A DNA stretch of 60,385 nt, from contig CAZKYX010000005.1 in assembly GCA_964557125.1 (NCBI GenBank), forward strand, positions 1 through 60,385. Reading direction: 5' to 3'. Every line of letters starts with the position of its first letter. Position 1 is the first letter of the stretch. A model generated the notes under the pieces. That model was not told the DNA's origin. It did no database searches and saw only the letters and a program-made list of their open reading frames with translations. Below are positions 33,662 to 42,532 of the stretch, piece by piece. The translations under genes and the position numbers were made by a program. The stretch comes from CAZKYX01 sp964557125. GTDB taxonomy: Bacteria; Patescibacteriota; Microgenomatia; Levybacterales; GWA1-39-11.

Positions 33662-34135
33662 TTACCGTGTGACAGTGATTGTTTGGCTTAATTCTGCTGC
33701 AGGAGCTGTAACAGTGATTCTATTGTCAGCTGCAGATCTGACGATTGTATAGTTAGTATTGTAGTTGTTTGCGCAATCAGTTACTGGCGTTCCATTGTTT
33801 GTTAATGGGTCAACCGGAAGTGCAGCCATATATTGAGTTACAAGTGAAGCGCAAATATCAGCATCATTTGCTGGAGTTGCACTTTTCTGAATGGTGAGAG
33901 CTGAAGTGGTGATTCCGGCTGGAAGCGTTCCTTTGTTGTCGGCTGCATATTGTCCTACAGCATTCAAGATTGCGTTAACATCGCTGCTTCGTTTTGTATT
34001 ATTTGCCTGTGAGAACTGTCGTGCTGGGTTGATTGCAATAAGAGTAATAGCCAGAAGAACGGCAAGGATACCGATAACAACCAATAATTCAATGAGGGTA
34101 AAACCATCCGATGAATATTTGAATTTCTTGTTCAT
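33662..34135 (-). CDS. Type IV major pilin-like protein, copy B
   Basis: A 157-residue prepilin with leader MNKKFKYSSDG, then FTLIELLVVIGILAVLLAI. The mature sequence is nearly identical to copy C: the 426 bases at 33681-34106 equal 34158-34583 without a mismatch. Only the leader and the last residues differ (TITVTR here, TISVTR in C). Cys residues ADICASL and TDCANNY probably form the D-region disulfide. The gene lies 3 nt downstream of copy C in the same operon. Confidence 0.92.
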   Translation of the reverse strand: MNKKFKYSSDGFTLIELLVVIGILAVLLAITLIAINPARQFSQANNTKRSSDVNAILNAVGQYAADNKGTLPAGITTSALTIQKSATPANDADICASLVTQYMAALPVDPLTNNGTPVTDCANNYNTNYTIVRSAADNRITVTAPAAELSQTITVTR

Positions 34136-34583
34136 AGATTAGCGAGTAACAGATATTGTTTGGCTTAATTCTGCTGCAGGAGCTGTAACAGTGATTCTAT
34201 TGTCAGCTGCAGATCTGACGATTGTATAGTTAGTATTGTAGTTGTTTGCGCAATCAGTTACTGGCGTTCCATTGTTTGTTAATGGGTCAACCGGAAGTGC
34301 AGCCATATATTGAGTTACAAGTGAAGCGCAAATATCAGCATCATTTGCTGGAGTTGCACTTTTCTGAATGGTGAGAGCTGAAGTGGTGATTCCGGCTGGA
34401 AGCGTTCCTTTGTTGTCGGCTGCATATTGTCCTACAGCATTCAAGATTGCGTTAACATCGCTGCTTCGTTTTGTATTATTTGCCTGTGAGAACTGTCGTG
34501 CTGGGTTGATTGCAATAAGAGTAATAGCCAGAAGAACGGCAAGGATACCGATAACAACCAATAATTCAATGAGGGTAAAACCA
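33681..34583 (-). repeat. 426-bp perfect direct repeat between pilin genes B and C
   Basis: 33681-34106 and 34158-34583 (offset 477) are identical base for base on line-by-line comparison. The repeat spans from near the 3' end to the first codons of the mature pilin. Leaders and termini differ. This indicates very recent duplication or gene conversion. Confidence 0.93.
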
Positions 34584-34615
34584 GATTGGGAATTTTTGAA
34601 ACGGGCAGATTTCAT
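34139..34615 (-). CDS. Type IV major pilin-like protein, copy C
   Basis: A 158-residue prepilin with leader MKSARFKNSQSG, then FTLIELLVVIGILAVLLAI. The frame is open upstream to 34681, but the ATG at 34615 gives a normal prepilin leader. The mature protein is a near-perfect copy of B. The last bases encoding TISVTR match copy A instead, so the gene is a mosaic. It is preceded by a 71-nt gap after the PilM/PilN-like gene, the largest gap in the operon, which could hold a separate pilin promoter, though I see no clear one. Confidence 0.92.
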   Translation of the reverse strand: MKSARFKNSQSGFTLIELLVVIGILAVLLAITLIAINPARQFSQANNTKRSSDVNAILNAVGQYAADNKGTLPAGITTSALTIQKSATPANDADICASLVTQYMAALPVDPLTNNGTPVTDCANNYNTNYTIVRSAADNRITVTAPAAELSQTISVTR

Positions 34616-34686
34616 ATCTGTATTTAGATAATCATAATTGAAAAATCTTGTCAATAGGGAAGTTCTAATTAATTTGTGCATACTTT

Positions 34687-35376
34687 CTACTTCAAAGTGA
34701 GGAGCATGTATCCAAGTATCCCTAAGAGAACCAATAAAAAGACAGCCATTACGTAGATTCGTGGGCTTTGCTTTTTCTTTGCTGTTGCCTCAGTCGGCTT
34801 TTGCTCAGGAGTTGGAGTTGTTTTAGGCCTCTGTTTTAGGAGGCTTAGTTGCTTTAGTTTGTCCATTTTCTTAATGAGAAGGTTTGCGTTTTCGGGTGTT
34901 AAATTGTTAATTAATTGCGCGTCGTTTCCTAACGAGCTGTATAGAATTACATTTTCAACAGCTGAGCCAAATTTTGAAAATGCAGTGTGAAGCGATGTAA
35001 AAAGTTCTTCATTTACGGCAAATACCTTAACCCCTTTTTCCAGAGGCGTGTCTGATGATGCAACATTCTCAAATGGAAGATTATCGAGATAGTGGGCAAT
35101 TTCGACTTTCTGTTTTTCAACATCTGTTACTAGAATTTCTTTCTCAAATATAAGATTTGGTGAAAGAATAATGGAAATATTGCATGGAGTGATTTTTCCT
35201 TGCTCGATAAAGGCTTTTACTTGGTTTTCAAGCGTTGTTGGATTGATTACATCCATATCTTTGACCGATTCTGGTAAAAATCCCATGCTAACAACAGAGG
35301 AGGTACCCGATTCATAAAAATAAAAGCCGTTAACGTCTAAATATAATAGTGCTGGTTGTTTTTTTGAAAAATCCAT
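34687..35376 (-). CDS. Pilus-operon bitopic protein, PilM/PilN-like by position
   Basis: A 229-residue protein with a cytoplasmic N-terminal domain (about 1-165), a Pro/Thr/Lys-rich hinge (about 180-203) and one C-terminal helix (about 206-227). The beginning, ALLYLDVNGFYFYESG, is reminiscent of the first strand pair of PilM-type actin folds, and NISIILSPNLIFEKEI also fits that fold, but the nucleotide-binding motifs are not evident. It sits where pilM/pilN would be expected, between the minor and major pilins, with a 1-nt gap to the upstream gene. It may combine a reduced PilM with a membrane anchor; this is inference. Confidence 0.6.
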   Translation of the reverse strand: MDFSKKQPALLYLDVNGFYFYESGTSSVVSMGFLPESVKDMDVINPTTLENQVKAFIEQGKITPCNISIILSPNLIFEKEILVTDVEKQKVEIAHYLDNLPFENVASSDTPLEKGVKVFAVNEELFTSLHTAFSKFGSAVENVILYSSLGNDAQLINNLTPENANLLIKKMDKLKQLSLLKQRPKTTPTPEQKPTEATAKKKQSPRIYVMAVFLLVLLGILGYMLLTLK

Positions 35377-35377
35377 T

Positions 35378-35761
35378 TTATATTTCCTTCCAAGAGGTAA
35401 CCGTTACGGTGTTGCCGCTTGTATCAACAGTAACCTGTATGGTTCTTGTAAAATTATTAAGCGTTCCTTTTGACAATACCGTTTTTGGGTTGGTTCCAGA
35501 TACAGTAATGACTGCTTGACCAGAACCGATGGTAAGCGTTTCACCGGCAAAATTCGGATCCCTCAGTAATTTAATCATAGCAGTTTCGGCACCACTTTCT
35601 GCAATATCAAGTGCGTTTGTGCCCTGATACAACTTGTCAGTTCCTCGTGAATTATTAATGACAAGGGCAACTGATGCGGTTGTTACAATAATTGCGATAA
35701 TCATGTACATAAGTAGAATTATTAGTGTTTGCCCTTTGTTGGTATGTATATTTTTTTTCAT
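35378..35761 (-). CDS. Minor pilin, PilX/GspK-like
   Basis: A 127-residue prepilin-like protein: leader MKKNIHTNKG, then QTLIILLMYMIIAIIV. It lacks the Glu at +5, as do GspK/PilX-type tip pilins. Residues such as SRGTDKLYQGTNALDIAESGAETAM match the PilX pattern (LAESGxE near the end of the first helix). The remainder is a small beta domain. Its start overlaps the PilW-like gene by 4 nt. Confidence 0.8.
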   Translation of the reverse strand: MKKNIHTNKGQTLIILLMYMIIAIIVTTASVALVINNSRGTDKLYQGTNALDIAESGAETAMIKLLRDPNFAGETLTIGSGQAVITVSGTNPKTVLSKGTLNNFTRTIQVTVDTSGNTVTVTSWKEI

Positions 35762-36345
35762 CTTAGTCCTGCTGTTGTTTGAAAAACTTTTAACTCAGAA
35801 GTTCCATGAAGGGAAATATTGCTTACAATAGTAAAGTTGATTTTTACGGTATGCTTTCCATTTACATTTCCAATTCTTGTAAATTGTAAGTCTGAGATTT
35901 TCGTTCCAAATCCATTCAAAGCATTTGAGCCTGATGGGTCTGTAATAATTAAATTGCCTGAGTCTGAAGCATAGGTATATGTTTGGCCGTCGATAGTTAG
36001 AACAAGGCTTGATGAGCTATCTCCTAGATTTGCGGGTAGTGTAATGGCTTGTGCTCGGTTTACGTCATATATAAACCGTGAATATATATATCTCCCGTCT
36101 TCAGCAACTTGCGAGTTACTCTCAGAGCTTAATTGGTTGTCTAGTATTGAGGTAAAAATTTGAGTAAATATGAGGATAAGCATCGTCAAAAGCCCCATGT
36201 AAATTATGAGCTCAACTAATGTAAATCCAGCTTCAGGTTTTAGGTTGCGGGTTTTAGGTTGCAGTCGAAGAAAAAGACGCTTGGTACATAATTGAAGCTT
36301 CTGTAACCTGTAACCTGTAACCTGTAACCTAATTATGTTTTTCAT
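35758..36345 (-). CDS. Minor pilin, PilW/GspJ-like, with a repeat-encoded leader
   Basis: A 195-residue prepilin. The mature part starts after EAG with FTLVELIIYMGLLTMLIL (Glu at +5), followed by QIFTSILDNQLSSESNSQVAEDGRYIYSRF, typical of PilW/GspJ. The cytoplasmic leader is about 40 residues, far longer than usual, and rich in Arg, Leu, Gln and Lys (MKNIIRLQVTGYRLQKLQ). It is encoded by short tandem repeats (36236-36263 and 36301-36330). The start overlaps the giant pilin gene by 4 nt. The leader length could vary between strains. Confidence 0.85.
   Translation of the reverse strand: MKNIIRLQVTGYRLQKLQLCTKRLFLRLQPKTRNLKPEAGFTLVELIIYMGLLTMLILIFTQIFTSILDNQLSSESNSQVAEDGRYIYSRFIYDVNRAQAITLPANLGDSSSSLVLTIDGQTYTYASDSGNLIITDPSGSNALNGFGTKISDLQFTRIGNVNGKHTVKINFTIVSNISLHGTSELKVFQTTAGLR
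36236..36330. repeat. Short tandem repeats inside the PilW-like leader
   Basis: CTGTAAC is repeated four times plus two bases at 36301-36330. A 14-bp unit, GGTTTTAGGTTGCG/A, occurs twice in tandem at 36236-36263. The repeats code for the Arg-Leu-Gln-rich leader upstream of the prepilin cleavage site. Similar minisatellites occur in unrelated bacteria. Confidence 0.85.
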
Positions 36346-39290
36346 GGTGAATAGTTTATGGATGCATCAAGAAGTTGAGGTGTAACATTGTAGTCAGTAG
36401 TTGAAAGAAAAGCTTTGTAGCGCACGCATTGAGCTGGATTTACAAATCCACCCGAGCTACTAAATGGTATTTGGCCTCCTGTTGATGGAAAATAGCTGCC
36501 TGCAGTTCCATCTGGGCCAACGTAATTAAAAGAAACACCACTACAAGAGCCACTTATTGGAAGTGTAGCAGCAACTTGATACAAAATATTTGTATTTGCA
36601 GGAAGAGAGGTTGTGGTAGTAAGCCTATTCAGTGCAACTACTGAGCCGATATCTTGTGTTGAAGATTCATAGGTACCTGATTCAAGATAGGTACCATCCG
36701 GACCTCCTTGAATTATTTTTAACTCATTAACGGTTGTATTTGCGACCATGTACACGAAATTATCGGTATCAGCTTCTGATACTGAAGTTAAATCATTAAA
36801 TCCTTGGTCAAAATCAATGCCTGAGCAGTAAAGAGGGGTTGCTTCATTGTTAATGTTAAGTACCTGATATTCTTCAGCGTCATTCGCGTCTGTTATTCCG
36901 TCTTTTCCAACGAGTACTGCTCTTTGACCATTTAATACGGTAAGTGAGCGGCGTGGATATTGTTGGGCATTTGCACCAGTCCCATAATAGAATCCAGAGC
37001 TAGGTCCGGACGATGGTGTTCCTGAAAGAAAAGCAGGAGCTGTTTTGGTGGAAGTATTGAGGATATAAAACTGCTTACTGTCACCTTGCCCATCACCGTT
37101 TCCGTCAATTCCACCATTTGATGATATGTATGCTCTGGTGCCGTCCGAATTAGCGAATACCGAATTGGCTGCTTCTTCAGTGCCTGAGTTCGAATTAAAA
37201 TCAAAAGTTCCTCCTACTTTCCAACTTGCATTTCCGCCTGATATTCTTCCACAACTTGAATTGCTAATAGCAGGTGAGGAATTACCATCTGGGATGCTTG
37301 ATACATTGACAATATCAAATTCCGGATTTGTACCGGCACCGACTGCTACATACACATAGGTATTTGCCCCAACCTGTACAGGGTAAATATCATTACTAGC
37401 ATACAATTCAATATTTCCTCCATCAGAACAGTCATTGTGAGCTGGTGATGTGGTGTCTCCCCAAGAAGTTCCGGTTTGGCCAGCAGAGTATTTTCGATTC
37501 GTTCCTGAACCAGGGTTGCAATCATATCCATCCAACTGAATTCGACACCCCACCATATCAAGTCCGCTTGCCGTTGTTTTACTATCAATATTTGAAAGGT
37601 CAAATGTGTACAGATAGCCGCCGGATGACATATATCCCATGTTTCCTAGAACAGCCACAGAGGTGGCACCGTATCCAAAAGGAGCTTGGTCATTGAGAGA
37701 TCCACCAGAATAGTACACTTTAACTGGTGCCCAGTCGAGGGAGAAATCTCTGGAAGTACTGCTAGCAACATTTATGACCCGAACACGAAAATTTGAATTT
37801 GAAAACTCTCCATTATTCCATGTACGTCCCCAGTTGTCTGAAGCCCCTCCTAATGTATAGGTTGCTTCATTCGTCGTAAGAGTCGAGGTGCTCTTTGTTG
37901 TTGTCCATGTGCTTCCTCCATCCCATGAAAGCTGTACGCACATAAAGGGGGAATTGCTTGTGCTGTCAACCCGAGCATCTAAATGAACTTCAATGCCGTG
38001 TATGGTTGCTCCAGACGGTACGTTAAAGCCATAATTGTAATATCGGTGCTTATCTTTGTCACCTCCTGTACAGTTGGTGCCGGTATTATTTCCACTATTG
38101 GAGTCAACAGCAAATGAAGAGTTGTCGGAATATGCTCTTGTCGAATTTGAAGCAAATCCGTCCCCATCACCGCCAGAATCAGCACTGTTACCAGAGGGGT
38201 CTTCCAGAGGTGTACTCAATACAGTTGATGGACTATATAGTGACGTATTAAAGAATGTCCAGTATTTATATATTCCATTTACATAGTCTTGGTATTCACC
38301 GTTATTTGTATTGTCATTTGAAGAGTCATTATCGTCAACGAGAACCGCTACGATTTCAGTGTCAGGCTTATCGGTTGCTAAAAGTGCATACATCTTTCCA
38401 CTGGAAGATTTATAGTATTTCACATCGTTTGTTTTAAAATTGTTATCAAGACCTACTCCTGATGGGATAAGACCGGGTGCGCTGTATTGGGCTGCATCAA
38501 GAGTAAAAATGCCTTTTAGCGATGGAACGGGTGGGTCTGCATTCGCAGTGACATGAACAAATGCCAGCTTTACTGAGGTTGCTGTAGTTGGGGCAGTAGC
38601 AACAAAAACGCTGTTTGGATTGGTAACTGATGCACTAACAGTTGCAGCAACAGCGACGGGAGGACCATCAGGAAGAGAGATTGTGGCACTTGAAAGTGAT
38701 GGCGAGCACCATTTTGCCTTGTTGTTACTTAAGAGCGTAATCTCACCACCGCTTGTATTAACAATGTCAGTGTTAACAGTAGTTCCTGCCGAAAACTCTG
38801 CAAGCGTGGTCTGGGTGTTTGCTGCGTTACTAAGGTGTCGTGTTACAAAAATTGTGGAATCAACCGAGGAGGGATATGGGTCTCCCCAGCTTAGCTGAAT
38901 ATAAACTCTTTTTGAAGATGGATCTATAGTGCCTCCGCTTGTTACTAAAACGCCATTAGCATCTCGGTACACATCAGAAATGGTAATTGTTCTGGTAATG
39001 CCATTAATAATTTCACTTCCGGAAGCAAAATCCCACGCGTTATTTGAGGTAACGGGATGATATGTCCCGTTGGTTGAAAAGCTTGACCAGTCCTTTTCTC
39101 TAATATTTCGAACAATTTCCTCGCCCTCTTTTAGCAGCGCGACCGCTTCAACTCGTTGTTTTTGTTGTGCTTTTCCTTGTGAGGAAGTGAAGAGTCCGGT
39201 AAGAAGTGCCGGCAGCATTATTGCCGCCAGAGCAATGACTAAAAGTATTTCGATGAGAAGCGCTCCGCTTTGAAAGTTTATTACCTTCAT
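36342..39290 (-). CDS. Giant pilin-adhesin: PilV-like N terminus with a large beta-rich C-terminal region
   Basis: A 982-residue protein with a class III prepilin start (MKVINFQSG, then ALLIEILLVIALAAIML, Glu at +5) and a PilV-like first 170 residues (LLKEGEEIVRNIREKDW). The remaining 800 residues are extracellular and Gly/Ser/Asn/Thr-rich. Between about 400 and 540 a Ca-binding-looking DGDGFASN and a beta sandwich occur. From about 555 to 890 there are repeating blade-like units: YLYTFDLSN, YVYVAVGAGTNPEFDIVNV, RAYISSNGG with FYILNTST, RAVLVGKDG with EYQVLNINN, and FVYMVANTTVNELKII. These suggest a beta-propeller. It probably sits at the pilus tip, playing the part of PilY1. Confidence 0.8.
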   Translation of the reverse strand: MKVINFQSGALLIEILLVIALAAIMLPALLTGLFTSSQGKAQQKQRVEAVALLKEGEEIVRNIREKDWSSFSTNGTYHPVTSNNAWDFASGSEIINGITRTITISDVYRDANGVLVTSGGTIDPSSKRVYIQLSWGDPYPSSVDSTIFVTRHLSNAANTQTTLAEFSAGTTVNTDIVNTSGGEITLLSNNKAKWCSPSLSSATISLPDGPPVAVAATVSASVTNPNSVFVATAPTTATSVKLAFVHVTANADPPVPSLKGIFTLDAAQYSAPGLIPSGVGLDNNFKTNDVKYYKSSSGKMYALLATDKPDTEIVAVLVDDNDSSNDNTNNGEYQDYVNGIYKYWTFFNTSLYSPSTVLSTPLEDPSGNSADSGGDGDGFASNSTRAYSDNSSFAVDSNSGNNTGTNCTGGDKDKHRYYNYGFNVPSGATIHGIEVHLDARVDSTSNSPFMCVQLSWDGGSTWTTTKSTSTLTTNEATYTLGGASDNWGRTWNNGEFSNSNFRVRVINVASSTSRDFSLDWAPVKVYYSGGSLNDQAPFGYGATSVAVLGNMGYMSSGGYLYTFDLSNIDSKTTASGLDMVGCRIQLDGYDCNPGSGTNRKYSAGQTGTSWGDTTSPAHNDCSDGGNIELYASNDIYPVQVGANTYVYVAVGAGTNPEFDIVNVSSIPDGNSSPAISNSSCGRISGGNASWKVGGTFDFNSNSGTEEAANSVFANSDGTRAYISSNGGIDGNGDGQGDSKQFYILNTSTKTAPAFLSGTPSSGPSSGFYYGTGANAQQYPRRSLTVLNGQRAVLVGKDGITDANDAEEYQVLNINNEATPLYCSGIDFDQGFNDLTSVSEADTDNFVYMVANTTVNELKIIQGGPDGTYLESGTYESSTQDIGSVVALNRLTTTTSLPANTNILYQVAATLPISGSCSGVSFNYVGPDGTAGSYFPSTGGQIPFSSSGGFVNPAQCVRYKAFLSTTDYNVTPQLLDASINYSP

Positions 39291-39291
39291 G

Positions 39292-39780
39292 TTAATTTGA
39301 ACTTATTATTGTTCCGTATTTATTAAATTGTATCGTTTTCGTTCGTCCCGTTGACGTATTGGTAAGTGTCACTGAATTTTGTCCTGAAGTAAAATTTTCA
39401 ATCTCTCCACTCTTTGGTACAAAAAGAATAGTAGCATCTGGGAATGTTGTGCTCAGCTGATATCCTGTTTCAACAGGAACGTCAAAATTTGTGTTTTCAG
39501 ATGCAGAATAGGAAATTCCATGAAAGAGAGTATATTTGTTGCTTTGAATCTTCACCCCATAATTATCAGGTACCCCTCGCCCTTCAGTATCCCCTGCAAG
39601 AGCCTTTATCTGCTGCGCTTTAATGTCAGAAATAAGGACATTTGTTGAGGCAGAAGTAGATGATGATACCCTAATATTTAATAAGCTAATTGTCGAAATA
39701 GTAAAAAGCAAAACAATAATTCCGGTTACGATGAGTATCTCAACCATTGTAATGCCGCTTTGTCTGTTATTGCGTTTCAT
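39292..39780 (-). CDS. Minor pilin, FimT/GspH-like
   Basis: A 162-residue prepilin: leader MKRNNRQSG, then ITMVEILIVTGIIVLLFTIS with Glu at +5. The following ISDIKAQQIKALAGD and the C-terminal NSVTLTNTSTGRTKTIQFNKYGTI match GspH/FimT, in which a strand pair ends with an FNxxG motif. The start overlaps pilC by 4 nt, and the stop is 1 nt from the giant pilin start. It probably primes assembly together with the PilV-, PilW- and PilX-like pilins. Confidence 0.88.
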   Translation of the reverse strand: MKRNNRQSGITMVEILIVTGIIVLLFTISTISLLNIRVSSSTSASTNVLISDIKAQQIKALAGDTEGRGVPDNYGVKIQSNKYTLFHGISYSASENTNFDVPVETGYQLSTTFPDATILFVPKSGEIENFTSGQNSVTLTNTSTGRTKTIQFNKYGTIISSN

Positions 39781-40847
39781 CGTGGTCCAACTTGTCCAAT
39801 AAGCCCATATATAGGGGCAATAATTGCTAACATCATTCCACCGACGAGGATACCGACAAATATAAGCATAATCGGTTCAAGTAGCGTCGTTACTGTTTTT
39901 AGCGTATTTGAGACTTGATAATCAAGATAGTCAGCAGCATCCTGCATAGACTTGTCCAGCGAACCGCTTTTCTCACCCGCTTCAGATATTTTAATCATGA
40001 TATTTGGAAATACATCTTTTGCGTCTTTCAGTCCTTCTGAGAGTTTTTTACCTGCCAAGACTACATCTTTCGTGTGAATAATTGCTTTTTTAACGTTTTT
40101 TTTCAAGACAACTTCTTGAGTCAACTCGAGTGCTGAGGAAATAGGAAGTCCTGCGTTGAGAAGCAAGAACAAACTACGGGCAAATCTTGTAAGATCGATT
40201 TGTTTTGCCAATGTTGAAATGAGAGGAAGTGCAAAAAGGACGTTGAGAAAAAGAGATTTTTTGCTTCTGTATAAAATAAATAGTCCGGCTATAAGCGCAA
40301 TGGTTATGACAATAACTGGAATTGTATATTGCAAGATTGCCTGAGAGAGAAAAATTAATATTTTTGTTGGTACCGGAAGCGGTACATTAAGTCGCAAAAA
40401 AATCGAAGAAATTTTAGGAACTACGACTACTAGAATCATCAGTAGTACACCACCAAAAACTAAGAGAATCATGATTGGGTAGGTAAGAGCGCCTTTTATT
40501 TTATCTCGAAATTCAGCCTCTTTTTTTATGGTTTCTTTCAAATCCGTAAGAGTAATATCAAGAGTGCCTGCTTCTTCAGAGGCCATTATGAGATTTACTG
40601 TAATTTTGTCGAAAATATTTGGAAACTTTTCAAGTGCTGTTGACACATGATTGCCTTGAATTAAGTCACTCTTTAAGGAGTCAAGCAATTTTTTTTGACT
40701 TCCTTTCGAATCTTCGAGAAGTGAATCGACAACTTCTAAAATTGGAATTCCAGCTGATAGCATTGTTGCCAAATTGCTAATAAGACCCATCTTTTCTGTA
40801 TTTGAAATACGAAGATGTTTTGAGTCACTGTTATTAAAGATATTCAT
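39777..40847 (-). CDS. pilC: Type IV pilus inner-membrane platform protein PilC/GspF
   Basis: A 356-residue protein with two T2SSF domains, each followed by helices (about 125-150, 172-195 and 325-350). Typical motifs include MLSAGIPILEVVDSL, IMASEEAGTLDITL with LKETIKKEAEFRDKIKGALTYP, LLNAGLPISSALEL, and the second-domain ISEAGEKSGSLD with LLEPIMLIFVGILVGG. It couples the PilB motor to pilin assembly. Its start overlaps the pilB stop by 4 nt. The length is shorter than that of proteobacterial PilC (about 400) because the N-terminal extension is missing. Confidence 0.94.
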   Translation of the reverse strand: MNIFNNSDSKHLRISNTEKMGLISNLATMLSAGIPILEVVDSLLEDSKGSQKKLLDSLKSDLIQGNHVSTALEKFPNIFDKITVNLIMASEEAGTLDITLTDLKETIKKEAEFRDKIKGALTYPIMILLVFGGVLLMILVVVVPKISSIFLRLNVPLPVPTKILIFLSQAILQYTIPVIVITIALIAGLFILYRSKKSLFLNVLFALPLISTLAKQIDLTRFARSLFLLLNAGLPISSALELTQEVVLKKNVKKAIIHTKDVVLAGKKLSEGLKDAKDVFPNIMIKISEAGEKSGSLDKSMQDAADYLDYQVSNTLKTVTTLLEPIMLIFVGILVGGMMLAIIAPIYGLIGQVGPR

Positions 40848-42532
40848 ATGCTTTCCACCTTTGTAACACGAAGAACTTCCTCAATTGTCGTAACGCCGCG
40901 TGCTACTTTATTGAGACCATCATCTAACATGGTAGTCATGCCTTCTTTTATTGCTTGCTTTGTAATTACATCTGAATCATTTTTCTCTGTAATAAGAGTT
41001 CTAATATCTTTGGAAACCTCAAGTACCTCAAAGATTCCAAGTCGTCCTGAATATCCTGTTGAGTGACAGATTTTACATCCTCTTCCTCTGTAGAGTCTGA
41101 CTTCAGTTTTTTCTCCGAAGTGTTTGTGAATGATGTCAGCAGGGAGGTTTTTGATGAGTTCTGTTTTATTGATGTCATAAGAAATTCTGCACATATCGCA
41201 AATTTTTCTTACGAGCCTTTGGGCGATGATAATATTAACAGTTGATGCAACAAGAAACGGTTCGACTTTCATGTCTATAAGACGCGGGAGGGCGGTTGCA
41301 GCATCATTTGTGTGTAGAGTCGAAAGAACCAAGTGGCCAGTAAGTGCTGCATTCACCGCAATGCCTGCTGTTTCGCTATCTCTAATTTCTCCAACAAATA
41401 CAATGTTAGGGTCTTGTCGCAATACTGAACGCAGTCCATTTGCGAAAGTGAGGTCCGTTTTTGTATTTACATTGATTTGATTAACACCTTTAATCCTGTA
41501 TTCAACCGGGTCTTCAATAGTTGTAATATTTTTTTCACGAGTATTAAGTATTTTGAGAATCGCGTATATTGAAGTGGTTTTGCCACTTCCCGTTGGTCCG
41601 GTTGATAGAACCATACCGTATGATTTATTGTATGCTGCGGTAACTTTTTTCAAATCCTGTTCATTCATTCCAAGGTCAATAAGGGAAAATTGTCTAAAGC
41701 GTGATGCGAGAAGTCTAAGCACCGCTTTTTCACCGTCAGCAATGGGTAGGATTGATACACGAATGTCCAAGTCTTCCTGCTCTAGCTTTATACGCATTTT
41801 TCCGTCCTGTGGACTTAGATGCTCATCAGTACGAAGTTTGGAGAGGATTTTGATTCTCGAAATTATTCTATCGTGCATATTTTTGGGGAAAAATAATACA
41901 TCGTGCAAGACACCATCTATACGAAATCTTACCAATGAGTCTTTTTCTTCAGGTTCTATATGAATGTCAGAAACTTTATCTTGGTATCCAAATTCAACGA
42001 GAAGATTCACAATCTTTTCGATGGGTGCATCTGCAGTTATTTTGGAAATATCAGTAATTCCCAATTCTTTTTGAAGGAGTTGTTCAAATGATTTTTGGAG
42101 ATTTTTTTTGTAAATTCTTAAGACATTATCAACGTCTCTTTCAGTTGTGAGGTATGGTATTACACGTACACCTGTTTTTTTGGCAATCGCGTTTTGAATT
42201 TCGACATTTCTTGGATCTATCATTGCTACCTTTAATCCTTCAGTGTCTTTTGCAAATGGAATAATTTGCTGCTTGCGTGCGACCTTTTCAGGAATAATAT
42301 GAAAGATTTCTTCAGGAATAGAAAGTTTGGAAAGGATAATAAATGGAATGTGTAAAAAATCAGCAATAAGGATTCCTAAATTTTCGTCAGTAACAACGTC
42401 TTTTTCAATCAGAGCATCTCCCAAGCTGATATTTGAATTTCTTGCAAATTCCATCAGCTCGACAAGCCCTTTTTCAGTTATCAGTCCAGTTTTTAAAACC
42501 AGATCTTTAATCTGGTCGTCAGTAACAATCAT
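40844..42532 (-). CDS. pilB: Type IV pilus extension ATPase PilB/GspE
   Basis: A 562-residue hexameric ATPase that powers pilin polymerisation. An N-terminal MshEN-type domain (about 1-150) precedes the N2 domain with SDIHIEPEE (about 198). The catalytic domain has Walker A GPTGSGKTTS (about 312), the Asp box IEDPVEYRI, Walker B FVGEIRDSETA and the His box LSTLHTNDA. The zinc motif is complete: CDMC near 447 and CKIC near 487. It heads the ten-gene minus-strand operon. No PilT retraction ATPase is found in the window. Confidence 0.96.
   Translation of the reverse strand: MIVTDDQIKDLVLKTGLITEKGLVELMEFARNSNISLGDALIEKDVVTDENLGILIADFLHIPFIILSKLSIPEEIFHIIPEKVARKQQIIPFAKDTEGLKVAMIDPRNVEIQNAIAKKTGVRVIPYLTTERDVDNVLRIYKKNLQKSFEQLLQKELGITDISKITADAPIEKIVNLLVEFGYQDKVSDIHIEPEEKDSLVRFRIDGVLHDVLFFPKNMHDRIISRIKILSKLRTDEHLSPQDGKMRIKLEQEDLDIRVSILPIADGEKAVLRLLASRFRQFSLIDLGMNEQDLKKVTAAYNKSYGMVLSTGPTGSGKTTSIYAILKILNTREKNITTIEDPVEYRIKGVNQINVNTKTDLTFANGLRSVLRQDPNIVFVGEIRDSETAGIAVNAALTGHLVLSTLHTNDAATALPRLIDMKVEPFLVASTVNIIIAQRLVRKICDMCRISYDINKTELIKNLPADIIHKHFGEKTEVRLYRGRGCKICHSTGYSGRLGIFEVLEVSKDIRTLITEKNDSDVITKQAIKEGMTTMLDDGLNKVARGVTTIEEVLRVTKVESI

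Noticed and set aside
34616..34681. Upstream extension of pilin C to 34681
   Set aside because: It would give a 34-residue leader unlike copies A and B; the ATG at 34615 gives a normal 12-residue leader.
36301..36330. Regular short repeats that might be a CRISPR array
   Set aside because: The unit is 7 bp with no unique spacers, and it lies inside a coding leader; no cas genes nearby.
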